This document shows, piece after piece, positions 53,901 to 64,000 of a stretch of 64,000 nucleotides of DNA. The DNA is from Pholis gunnellus (Eukaryota > Chordata > Actinopteri > Perciformes > Pholidae), in the NCBI GenBank assembly GCA_910591455.2, contig OU342816.1, positions 5,040,476 to 5,104,475 on the forward strand, in the 5' to 3' direction. The notes under the pieces are model-generated. The model had not been told where the DNA came from. It saw only the letters and a list, made by a program, of their open reading frames with translations, and did no database searches. Made by a program: the position numbers and the translations under genes. Position 1 is the stretch's first letter. Each line of letters begins with the position of its first letter.

Positions 53901-56900
53901 AAAAAAAAATACGGTTTAGCTTTCAGGACGCCGTTCCCTCAAAGACGCCATAATATGACAAAGTGTGGGTTGAGGATGTGGTCCCTTCAGAAAGCTCTTT
54001 GTTCTCTCGTGGCTCATGAATGAAAACAAACCACAACAGAACCAGAGACATCCAGTAGTGATCCGCCGGCTCGTTTCCTCCTCGCTGTGTTTTTTTTACC
54101 CGCAGCTTCCTGCAGACGTCAATCCTCCGTCTGAAGAATCCCTTCTTGCCTCTTTGGCTGTGTTCAGGTTTTTTGCAGTGCTGTGAGGAATGTCCACCAC
54201 AGCTGTGAAGAGAGGGGGCACGTCTGTCGTTAACCAACCAGCAACCTTACATGTCTGTTTGCCCATGAGCATCTGGTCGTAAGGAAGGGGGGCTCAAAAA
54301 GAGCAGCACTTGTTGTGAACGACCGGTCTTAAATGAGCCAAATAGACTGAACCAGTGTTAGAAAAGTACTTAAGTACATTTTAAGCTACTTCTACTCGGC
54401 TACATTTATCTCTGACAGCTTTAGTTACTTTACAAATTAAGATTATTTCACACAAAACATGTAAAGTGTTTAATAATTATGAGGTTTTCTTATGAATTAA
54501 ACTAAAAACGGTTCATCACGCTGCAGTGACACAGAGCCGGCCAAAAAGGCTTAAGAACGGGCAAGGTAGTAAATAGCAAAGTTGTCCGTTTTATTACTTT
54601 ATGGAATAAATATGCGAATGTAAATTGGACGGAAAAACCAGGCGGCAACCTCCGGTTCTGCCGAGTGAAGCCAATGCGGACAAGTCTTAAAGCTGCATTC
54701 TCTCTAATGTCCACCAGGGGGCGACTCCTCTGGTTGTATAGAAGTCTATGAGAAAATGACTCTACTTCTCTCTTGATTTATTACCTCAGTAAACATTGTG
54801 AACATGAGTTTATGGTCTCAATCTCTAGTTTCAAGTCTTCTTCATTACAGCATGATGTTCATTTAGTAAATGATGGTCCATTTAGAGTCAAACAGACCAT
54901 AAAGCAGGGGATGCTTTAGGGCGGAGCTACACAGTGATTGACAGGTCTCTACCAGAGACGTATACGGCGTCTCTACCTCACTCCTCCTCAGTCCAGATGT
55001 GGACACTTCCTGTTCACTGGCTTCAATTCATTCACAGAGCCAGTAGAACTGTGAAAATGTGCGTATACGTAGATTCAAAACACTCCATTCAAGAGAAGCT
55101 AACGGGGGAAAATCTCTGATGCCTGTTTGTACATTATTTATATTGCTTGGCTGGGTTATCATGTCACCTTGCATAAAAGATTTACGTTGTCTCCGACAAG
55201 GAGAGAGAACTAGAAGTACTAGAAGAGAACCTCAGAGTACTACTACTACTACAAAACACGTATTTTATCTGTGATCCAGCAGGATAATGTATCTCTAACT
55301 GTTACCACCAGTTGAACCACAACCGTGGTTGGCTACATCGTTTACATTTAACACTGTAGTTATCGACGTCTGTGCTGTGTGTTTTTTAGGAACAGGAAAC
55401 GTGTATTTTACATGTCTTTTAAATATCTTTAAATGTGTCATGAACGCAGTGGGAATTTGAGAACGATGAGTGAATCTGATGCGTGTCAGTGATCCAGTGG
55501 AGGGTCACGATCAGCCTGCAGGAAGAGCCTGAGTAACCCGCTGCATGTGTGTTTTATTGGATATGCATGCCCCGAGTTAGACCGCTGTTTTGAAAGTCAG
55601 ATTTCGTCAGAACCGAGCAATGCAACACAGTTCTGTCTTCATGTGTTCAATCCGCCCTGAACAGGAGTTATTACGAAAGCTGTGTTTCACTGTAGATTTA
55701 TTAAACTGGCAAACGCAGCTCAGAAAACTATTCAGCCGCTATTTTAATAATTGTTTTCTCATTTGAGTTTTTTAAGCTGAAATGCCCCAAAATTCCCTGG
55801 TTCCAGCTTCTCAGGTGTAAATATATTCAGTTTTTATGATTGTAAATTAATATTTTATGCAGGGATGTCGGGGTTAACGGGTTATGTTGTAACCACGATT
55901 TCATAACAGAAGTGAAGAAGCTACAATATCTGTGGTGTCCTGGTTCCTGCATTGTTGCTCTGTTAAAACGAGTCTTTTGAGACACTTCAAAGGAACAAAC
56001 TTCACCAAAATAAATCCTTAAATCAGCCGCGTGTGGGAACATTGTGGACGTATGAAATAAAACCAGGGAGTCATTTAACGCAGTTCAACCATTGCAGTGT
56101 GGAATTAAGTTTTACGAACGATCGTTATCGGTTTATATTCAGTAAAATAATCTGTGATCTGAAGATCTCTGATCCCTGATAACGTTATTGTGAACAACAC
56201 ATCCATGAGGCTCCATGATGCCTTCAGGCTCCATTCAGTTAAAAAGATGTGTTCAAATGCTTGTTGTTGTTGTTGAGAAACTTAGATAAATACAATAGTT
56301 CAGAGACGTTTTCACATCAATATAAAATAGATATTATTGATGAATTATGAGCTGTTTAACTTCCTAAAACATCATTACAACTGCTACAATCTTTTATTCC
56401 TTAATTATTTATAATTTTTTGTCATTTTATGGACCAAACAATGAATTGATTAATTGAGAAACACAACGATGAAAACAATCGTTTGTTGGAGACCTCGATG
56501 AAAGTGTGTCGTGGATATGGACTCGATGCTGTGATAATATTCATGAGCGGAGATGAACAGTTGCTGCTACCAGCTTCTTAAATGTTTGTTTTCTACCTTC
56601 CTCTGTTTTATATTATTGTAAACTTAATTTGTTTAGATTTCGTTGATTGGACAAAACAAGAAATCTGAAGATGTCACCATTTTATAGACCAAACGATTGA
56701 ACGGGTTCATTGGATGCATGAGATGTCTTCACTGTGCGCCTCGGTCTGAAAGGTGTTCTGTGCGTCCGGGTCGTGCTGCCTGTTGGTCATGTGATCAATT
56801 AGACTCCCGCTGCCAATGCTTGAATCAAAGTGGGTCAGAGTGTCTCTGGAACACTTCGCCCTCTTTTGGTTTCAGCCTCCTCTTCTTTTTATCCAGATCT

Positions 56901-59900
56901 CTTCTCTGTACACGCCCCCTTTTTTTTTTTCCTGGGTTCTCTTACACCTGCAAGCTGCTTTAGCCATTAGCCGCTTGCTATTCACATCACACCGTGGTGA
57001 TAAAATGTCCTCCTCTGTGTGGCTCTTCCTCGTCCTTCAGCCTCTATCTAAAGTCCCACAATGGTCGGGTTTGTAGCGCCGTTTGAAGCTTTTGGCACAG
57101 AGACCACCGACCAGGACCCGACGAGTTCAGGTCCTGGTCCCCCCCCCCCCCCCTCAGGACTGCATGACAGGGCCGGTCTCTTTTCACTGTGCACGGAGGA
57201 AGGATGGACGGGGCTCATTTCCTTGATGGAAAGGTCAAAAAAACAACACAAAACCACAAAAAATACCGAACGTCGGCTCGTATCTCGAAACAGAAGTAAA
57301 ATAAATAAGTTTCCCCTCGTATGTTTAATTTGTGCTGACACTTATCACTCTGACCTGTGTTCAGTTCAGTTCGTTATTCAGAGATAAGAGTGAGAATCAC
57401 CAGAGGATGTCATCACAATGCTTAAGTCATGATACAATATATTTGCTGTTTTTGCGACCTGAGAATGAGTCCACATACGCTGCATTAACCTGGTTATTGT
57501 AAAACCTGTTCACATGTCAGTTATTTATATTTGTAATGACTTTATGTGGTACTTAAACATGTTAAAGCGGTACCGTAGTACATCAATGTAGTAGTACTGC
57601 ACGTGTGTAAAGAGTCAGATTGATGCAGGAGGAGCTGACATAAATCAACTAAAAAGCTCCAAAAATTCCCATAATGCAACACAACCGCTGGGTGAATATC
57701 TGCATCTTTAAACTGCACGCTGCCAGTTTGTCTCCCGGGTTAATTGTTTTCTTCATTGTGGCGTAAACCGAGTAATTATGGTGATTTCTTTTGTTCCAAC
57801 CAATTTTTGAATGTAGCGGTTTCGTCCTAAACATTAGAACACAAACAAAGAAAAGTCAACTCGACCCAATTATCTGTAGCTTTTATGAGTCTTTCTAACT
57901 AGCAGCACGATAATAATTATGATGTAATAAGTCCACTTAGATCATCTGAACAGAAGTATTAAAGCTCTTTCTGGTTACATTTCTCTGACATTCCAAACAT
58001 ATCCTCACAGTTTTATCCGTCTATTTCTGTATCTCAGGAGGGTCACTGTGGTCTGAATGAATTACATTTTTCTTCCCCAAAATATGAGCCCTACGTCAGC
58101 ATAAAAACCAGCAAGTGAGCCAACCTCAGGACTGTGGCTAACAGGTGAACGAGTCCACGCGGTGTTCAATCACATCGAGGGAGCGTTGGATTTTAAGTGG
58201 AGTGGTTTATCTAAGAGCGTCCGATGTGAAGAAGAGTGTTAAAGGTGAAAGGTCATCCCCTCTTTTGTCTCTTCTCTTCCAGGCGCTCCAGAAGTTGGCC
58301 AATCAGTATCTAAAGAGGGAATGGCCGGACAGTCTGACAGAAGAACAAGCAGAACACGGGTAACTCAACCGCCTCACGTTATGTTTTATAATTGACCCTT
58401 TCGCTAAGCCCCGCCCCTGAAGAGCAAACTCTCCAATCATAGCGTAGCATCGTCCACCTCCGACCAACTATCCGTCTCTGCTCCACAGATAAACGTTTCT
58501 ACATAAAAACCTGTGGAGCTAAACATTAGCAGAGTACGTTAGCTCATCATTAACTAGCGTTAGCACCTTTAACCACTTTAACACTGTGGTCTGTTAGCTT
58601 CTATCTTTATCTTTTTAACATGTTTTCACTGATGAATCACTTTAAAATCCTGGATACATCTTTAAAACACATTTTAGATCCGTCTGTCTGCTTCTCTCTG
58701 AAATCGCTTTTTAGTTTTCCCAAAATTAGATTATTTATTCAGGGAGTGAAGGAAAAAGGCTTTTTGTCTCACAGCTCTTTCCCCCTCACATGTCAGTCGA
58801 GCTGCAACAGTCGATTAACTGATTAGTGAGCTTTTCGTTGTTGTTTTAGTCATTTTTGTTCACTATGTTTTCGGGTTGTCCAGCCGGTTCTTCCCCCTGA
58901 ATAGCGATATATATATCTCAGGAACACCCGGAAGGAAATTTCTTCAGATTTGGCATAAACGTCCACTTGGACTGAAAGATTAACTGATAAGAATTTGGTG
59001 GTCAAAGGTAACTGTGATCTCACAAAAAGACCAAAAGTCAAGAATTCATATGCTAATTAAGAAAGACAACATTTTGGACGGCTGTGGATGTAAAGTGCAG
59101 CTTGTCTGTTGTCTTGTCTGACAAACAACCACGAAGCGGTATTTCTAGTTTTTAGAAAACATTTATTGTTTCCAGATTCTTAACTGTTTTTGATTTTATG
59201 TTTTTGTTCGCCACACATGACAGTAAACTAAATATATTTTGGTTTTGAATCATTGGATTAAACGAGCTGTGAGTTCTGGTAAATTAATTCTCTATTTACG
59301 ATTAAAATAAATTAATAATACAATCAGTGAGAAAGTAATTGACAGATTAATCAACAAGGAAAACCATCGTTAGCTGCAGCTTCACGCGTCTGTTGTTTTT
59401 ACTTTGACGTCCTGTTTTATTCCTTTGCAGTTTGTTGACGCTCGTTTTGGAGGAAATTAGAAGTATTTGTTTGATCGCACCGAGGCCTGAATGGAGAAAA
59501 TACACCATTAATCGTGCAGCCAAACTCCAAAATGACCATTTGGCAGACAAAATAATGACTCTAGAGGGTGTGAAGTGAACCCACGTGTGTTTCTGTTCGT
59601 GCGTTTGTTTTTCAGGAGCATGTATTGGGTGTGGAGGGCCTATTTGGAGGGCACGGTTCAGGTCACCCAGTCCAGAATCAGCGCCTGTGACAACTACAAA
59701 ATCCAGGTGGCCGATCCGGCCAAGACGGGCCGGCTGCAGAAGGAGCAGCAGCTGAGGAAGGTGAGACGGGTTCAAACTTACAAACGTGCTCTTTGTCCTC
59801 TGTGGACTGTGTCTCAGTGTCGGACTTTACGTAAATAACCAGAGTAACACTGATAAACGTGCAATGAACAATCTGCCGTATGAGGACAGAAGCTGCAGCA

Positions 59901-62473
59901 CTTCTTATCGTTAATGGCTGCTATCAGCGACTTGGACTGAAATATATCTTCTTCTTCACACTCTATTTTAAATACATGCCCTCATAGCTCCTTTATCACA
60001 CACGCCATCATGACGTTCACTCGCCACACAGGAATCTTTGCATATTTTTGCAGGAATAATAATTTCCCTACATGTAAAGCTCTCTCTCTCGTGTCCCTTT
60101 CTCTGCGTCTCTTCCTAAACATGGTGTCCCTCAGTGTATCGAACAGCTTACGGTGGTTCAGGCGGAGCTGCAGGAGTCGGTGAAGGAGCTGACGAAGAGC
60201 AGGAAGAAGTACCAGGAGGCCGAGACGATGGCTCAGGCCGTCAGAGAGAAGGCCGAGCTGGACGCCAAGTATGAACCCAATTACTCTGCTGCCATCGGCA
60301 CATTCTAGCGATGTTATTTTAAACCAAACGACGAAACGTTTTAATGTGGAAAAAATCTCCATTTTTCCACATTGTTTCTGATATTTTTATAGACTAAATC
60401 AGTAAAAGATGCCCTCCAGACCAAAAATAATCTGCTTTGAATATATTTTTTGTGTCTGATATGGTTTTTCAATAAGTTCAATTAAACTAGTAAACAAACA
60501 TTTTATTAGTTTAGCACTTTAAAAGGTTCTCAAAGGCACTTTAAAGGATAAAAACGAGACAATAAAAGCAATAACATAAGAAAAATAAAACACATTTTAG
60601 GCACTGAAAAGGCCGTCCTCTGTGTTTGTGCACTGGTGGATTGACACTGGTGAGAGTTGTGTACTGGACCACGATTAGTTTAAAACTTATCTGTAATCTC
60701 ACAAATAATGCTCACAAGTCGTACAAATCTTAAACTGAGATTTGCAGACTAATCATTCCATCCTCCAGCAAACAAATCTAATAGCAACAAGCACCATTAT
60801 ATAACATAGTTTTTACTGGGGACTAATATATTGTGACCTGATTATTTATCACCTGGTTTTATTATTTGATGTTTTTATTACCTTCTATTATTTAAAGAAG
60901 TGCTGTCACACTCTCGACATGTGATGCAGCGGCTTAAAGCCACGTTCTTACTGTGGGACAATAAAGTAAATCTGATCTTATCAATCTGTCTTCAGTGTCA
61001 AACTCCGCACATTGGCAGATTAGACACTTTGTCCTGCAGCTGACTCACTTTGACTCACATTGCAGACATTTTTTCTGCGCTTCAGGGAAGTTTATTATAG
61101 AGCAGCTCGTGAAGTTCAGCTCGGCAGCTGCTTTGGCGCTCGTTCTAATACTACAAATACTACTTTCTTCTGGCCTGATGTGTACACAGACACACTCTTC
61201 TCAGCGTCTGCAGAGTGACTGGAGGTCATTGAGGTGGAAATAAGTCAAGTCAGCTAATTTCATCTCTGTGGTGATGGACTCACATTTATTGTTGAAACTT
61301 TATTTTTCTCTCTTTAAATAACTGCAAAGTCTTCACTTCCTTTGTGTTTGTTGCAGCTGTAGTTGGTCTCATTTCAATCGGAGTGTTTACATGCATTTAA
61401 CAAACCAGGTTACTCAGATAAACGATGTTGCGCAGGTTCACATGTTTACGTGCGCTGTAGTAACCTGGTTACTGTAAATCTGCGTAAACATGCAGCAGGA
61501 CGCACCACGGTTTCACGCTCTGCGGCTCACGTTCCTGCAGTTTCACAAGAGTATCGAGAACTACGTTGGCCTACAGGTGACATAAAATAATGCAAAAGGC
61601 CCCTTATAGCCAGTGTTTGGTTTGTCCCTTCTGGGCTACTGTAGAAACATGGTGGACTCCTTGAAGAAGACCTGGCTGGCTACTTAAGAGTCACATAACA
61701 TAACTGATAATGTCATATAAATATGATAATAACAGCTAATTATCTCGAGCTCAAAGTGAGTTGTGGCAAATCCCAATTTAGACTTGTATTATGAAAAGTA
61801 CTGCATGTTTATCATAATTCAAAAACCTCAGAGGCCTCACAATTTGTTCATACTTTGCTGACATTAATACATTAGAAAAACATATGAAAACGAGCCATAT
61901 GCTGCTCAAATACAAAACTACAACTACCGGTATATAAAATATTAAAACTCTGCTCATCTGGCCCTCTTTACCCTGTTCAGGTCCAAGCTAAGTCTCTTCC
62001 AGTCCAGATCCAGTCTTCAGAGGGCGAGTGTAAAGGTAAGAGATCTTTACATCACAAAATAAATACTAAAATCTGCTCCACATTTTGAGACATTTTGGTG
62101 CCAACAGTCGTGAACGTTTTACCTTCCAGCTGAAAGCCAAGAGGAGCGAGTGTAACTCCAAAGCCACGCACGCCAGAAACGACTACCTTCTGATGCTAGC
62201 AGCCGCTAACGCCCACCAGCAGCGCTACTACGACACGGACCTCATGGACTGCATCAAGGTGAGGACGCACTCTCTGGATGGATGGATGGATGGATGGATG
62301 GTGGGAGGTTAACATGTGCTGTAAACTTGAATGTGTGTATTCATCTGCAGGTCCTGGATGGAAGAATCTATGAGCAGGTGAAAGATTACCTGGTCTCGCT
62401 GTGTCAGACTGAGCTGGAGAGTTACCAGGCCGTCCACGACACCTTCAACCAGCTCTTAAACAGCTCAAATGGG
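48721..62473 (+). CDS. fchsd2: FCHSD2, F-BAR and double SH3 protein (5' part, gene continues beyond window)
   Basis: Nine coding exons join in frame to 276 codons: 48721-48741, 50895-50992, 53782-53827, 58283-58359, 59616-59760, 60135-60268, 61981-62035, 62130-62258, 62351-62473. The seven-residue first exon MQPPPRK is the conserved start of FCHSD proteins and fixes the start. The visible part is the F-BAR domain: TQELKHTHAEQTSRLQIKHQ, ECDLLEDLRTFSQKRAAVERDYAQ, NQYLKREWP, the LSLFQSRSSLQRASVK stretch and RSECNSKATHARNDYLL. The last two follow FCHSD2 more closely than FCHSD1. FCHSD2 (Nervous wreck family) binds curved membranes and activates WASP-driven actin assembly at clathrin-coated pits; its two SH3 domains are not in the window. 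The next exon, expected to begin near VVRDYNLQLFLQ, was not found before 64000. Confidence 0.95.
48742..50894 (+). other. fchsd2 intron 1
   Basis: It starts GTGAGT and ends TTCTGCAG. The interior is AT-rich, with poly-A and poly-T runs near 48.87-48.99 kb and AATAATT-rich decayed repeat near 50.3-50.45 kb. No coding signal is seen. Confidence 0.6.
50993..53781 (+). other. fchsd2 intron 2
   Basis: It starts GTGAGCAG and enters a 5'-truncated family A copy within 8 bases. The rest shows no exon; one weak CTCF-like CCAGCAGGTGGTG lies at 51435-51447. Confidence 0.6.
51000..51290 (+). mobile_element. Interspersed repeat family A, copy 2 (5'-truncated)
   Basis: From GACTCCTCTGGTTCTACAG to about TGGTTAAAAAAAAAAACCATG it matches copies at 6.8 and 54.6 kb, but it lacks their first ~85 bases, including the CCACCAGGGGGCG core, and lacks the GTGATTGACAG segment. 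It begins 8 nt after the fchsd2 exon 2 donor. Confidence 0.78.
54360..54490. mobile_element. Nonautonomous DNA-transposon-like fragment
   Basis: AAGTACTTAAGTACATTTTAAG followed by CGGCTACATTTATCTCTGACAGCTTTAGTTACTTTAC parallels 25307-25420 and 31265-31310. Confidence 0.55.
54638..55018 (+). mobile_element. Interspersed repeat family A, copy 3
   Basis: It is full length relative to copy 1, starting CCAGGCGGCAACCTCCGG and including CCACCAGGGGGCGAC (54711-54725), the CTCF-like core. Near its end it has a short local duplication (AGAGACGTATACGGCGTCTCTAC) absent from copy 1. Confidence 0.8.
58360..59615 (+). other. fchsd2 intron 4
   Basis: It contains family B copy 2 (58490-58750) and GATTAATC-type decayed repeat near 59.29-59.38 kb. 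No exon is seen. Confidence 0.6.
58490..58750 (+). mobile_element. Interspersed repeat family B, copy 2
   Basis: It is the direct-orientation partner of 30190-30570 (inverted there). Collinear matches run from the GTGGAGCTAAACATTAGCAG region to CAGGGAGTGA. No coding capacity is visible. Confidence 0.65.
60269..61980 (+). other. fchsd2 intron 6
   Basis: AT-rich intron with no recognised element or exon. Exon 6 ends on a split Lys codon (AA, then G at 61981). Confidence 0.6.
62276..62301. repeat. (GGAT)n microsatellite in fchsd2 intron 8
   Basis: Six to seven GGAT units lie about 18 bp after the exon 8 donor, in an intron of only 92 bp. Confidence 0.9.
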
Positions 62474-64000
62474 GTGAGTCCTCAGAAACCTACTGGACAA
62501 CCAGAACCTCACTTTAATATTCAATACGTGCATCTACAGAGTCTGAGCTGATACGTTCAGCTCTCCTGACACAACCTGAAAATTAGAAAAGCGTTGTTTA
62601 GATACGGATCTTTGGCTTACTTTATTTTTCTTGATCTGAATCCTGAAGGTCTTAATTAAAAAACAGTTTAAGTTTAAGATAAACTGTGGATGTGATATGA
62701 ATAGAGATAGATAAGAGAGAAGATGTGTCACTCTGTTGGAGCTGTTAGAACTACAGAAACACCCACAATGCTCAGCGGTGGAGGATCTTCATCACAAACC
62801 ATCTGTTTCTGATTACAGACAACAGCCAAGTTTGATTTAGTCTCGTCATCGAGTCACTCACAGAGTTAATTATTGAAAAACCAGCTAAATGAGAAGCTGC
62901 GATCGGACAGGTTTTTTTCTTACACTCGTCTTTAAGAGACGGAGAGGCACGATAAAAGATTTAAGAATAGATTTGTCAGAGCAGAGAAACGCTGCGCTGT
63001 AGCAGCTGCAACTAAACACTCCTAGAATACAGGTTCTAACTAGAACCATATAGGGTTCTTCTGCTTGTCCCCCTGGGAGAACGCTTTTACTTTGGATCCA
63101 CCTGGAACCCTTTCAGAGGGTTCTACCTTGAACACAAATATAAAACGTTTATATCTAGAAACATCTGTGAAAGGTTTCACACAGAACCCTTTTTATGAGG
63201 GTTTCTTCAAAGAACCCTTCAATGGTGTAATGGTTACACCCAGAACCCTCTCTGGAGTTTCTATCCAGAACCCTTCCACCCTCTAAGGGTGCTAACAAAA
63301 GCCCACCCAGGGAGTTCTACCAAGAACCCCTTTATATCCCATGAGTTTCATCTAGAACCCGCCCAGACAGTTCTATCGATAATGCTTTTATATTATAAGG
63401 GTTTCATCTAGAACCCACCCAGGGGGTTGACGGAGAACCCTTCTTACATTCCAAGGGTTTCATCTAGAACCCACCCAGGGTACCTCATGCGGATCCTAAA
63501 GGGGCTGATCCTGATTCACAATCACAGTTTTTGGGGGTGTGGTCTGGAAGGATCTTTTAACACGAGTGCTTTCAACAATTATTTTTTCCAAAAGAGTTCT
63601 TTAGATGCAAATGGTAAAAAAAATGGTCCTGGGTAGAACCTCAGACATTCAGGAAGAACCCCTTTGGGACCCTCGTCTCTAAGAGCAGCTTGAAGTGAGT
63701 TCCTTAAAGAAAAGTTCGGCCTTTGATCGGGTTTATTTTAGCCGATGGCGATCGATAAGATAACCGATCGTCTCTGACACCGGCCTTCAGGATGAGTTCA
63801 GGACTTCAGGATCACTCGTGTCTTTGGAAGAGTTGAACTCTACCGGCTGCTGATTAACCAGAAGGTGTGCATTACCTCGGCGTTCCTCGGTTACGTGCAC
63901 TCGAGCCGTCGTTGGCCTCTTTCAGTCTGGTTTGTTCAGGTTTCCTGCCTGCAGCCGGAGTCACAAGATGAAGTGCTCATGAATATGTTTGATCTATTTC
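62474..64000 (+). other. Start of fchsd2 intron 9, runs off the window
   Basis: It begins with a consensus donor (GTGAGT). No further fchsd2 exon was recognised. The main content is the AGAACC minisatellite (about 63030-63670). Confidence 0.6.
63030..63670. repeat. Degenerate AGAACC/GGTTCT minisatellite, ~56-bp unit
   Basis: TCTAGAACCC recurs at 63351, 63407 and 63463 (the last as TCTAGAAC/CC across a line), exactly 56 bp apart, with CACCCAGGG(G)GTT and a GGGTTTCAT between. Outer units are more diverged. AGAACC and GGTTCT alternate, so each unit has internal dyad symmetry. Confidence 0.75.

Larger units (their letters stand above)
53828..58282 (+). other. fchsd2 intron 3
   Basis: It contains a transposon-like fragment (about 54360-54490), family A copy 3 (54638-55018), a C-run near 57139-57153 and decayed AT-rich repeat near 56.3-56.5 kb. 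No exon is recognised between the well-defined exons 3 and 4. Confidence 0.6.

Noticed and set aside
48721..62473. FCHSD1 instead of FCHSD2
   Set aside because: RSECNSKATHARNDYLL, KLSLFQSR and EKAELDAK follow FCHSD2; FCHSD1 diverges at these places.

Overview
The window looks like nuclear DNA from a ray-finned fish, most likely a percomorph teleost. It holds four split protein-coding genes with canonical GT-AG introns. The surrounding DNA is AT-leaning and rich in CA, TA, GATA and GGAT microsatellites and in degenerate interspersed repeats of a kind familiar from teleost genomes. There is no operon structure, CRISPR array, phage or intact transposon. Orthology rests on protein motifs read by eye against remembered families; no search was run.

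Layout, left to right. (1) vps37d, + strand, positions 1008-21838, four coding exons: an ESCRT-I subunit with an N-terminal Mod(r) region and a proline-rich tail. (2) About 11 kb without a recognisable gene, holding a 10-bp-period tandem array near 27.9-28.1 kb, a tRNA-type SINE-like fossil and several nonautonomous DNA-transposon-like fragments. (3) kcnj1 (ROMK/Kir1.1-type inward-rectifier K+ channel), - strand, one large coding exon (35159-34001) plus a probable 17-nt upstream coding exon (36576-36560). (4) foxred1, - strand, 45697-40342, eleven exons reconstructed end to end: a mitochondrial FAD-dependent oxidoreductase needed for complex I assembly. (5) A 3 kb divergent intergenic region. 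(6) fchsd2, + strand, 48721 to beyond the right edge; nine coding exons (276 codons) are visible and cover the F-BAR domain.

The genes do not form a pathway. Vps37d (endosomal sorting) and Fchsd2 (endocytic membrane-actin coupling) both act in membrane trafficking, Kcnj1 is an epithelial K+ channel and Foxred1 is mitochondrial. I found no evidence of a new system. The most useful points are: repeats beside splice acceptors of vps37d exon 3 and foxred1 exon 3 that create extra in-frame acceptor sites; a long TG repeat about 30 nt from the foxred1 exon 6 acceptor; an overlapping uORF on fchsd2 and very short uORFs on vps37d; loss of the pH-gating lysine (ROMK K80 position is Val) in the Kir channel; and a three-copy interspersed repeat that carries a CTCF-like core.
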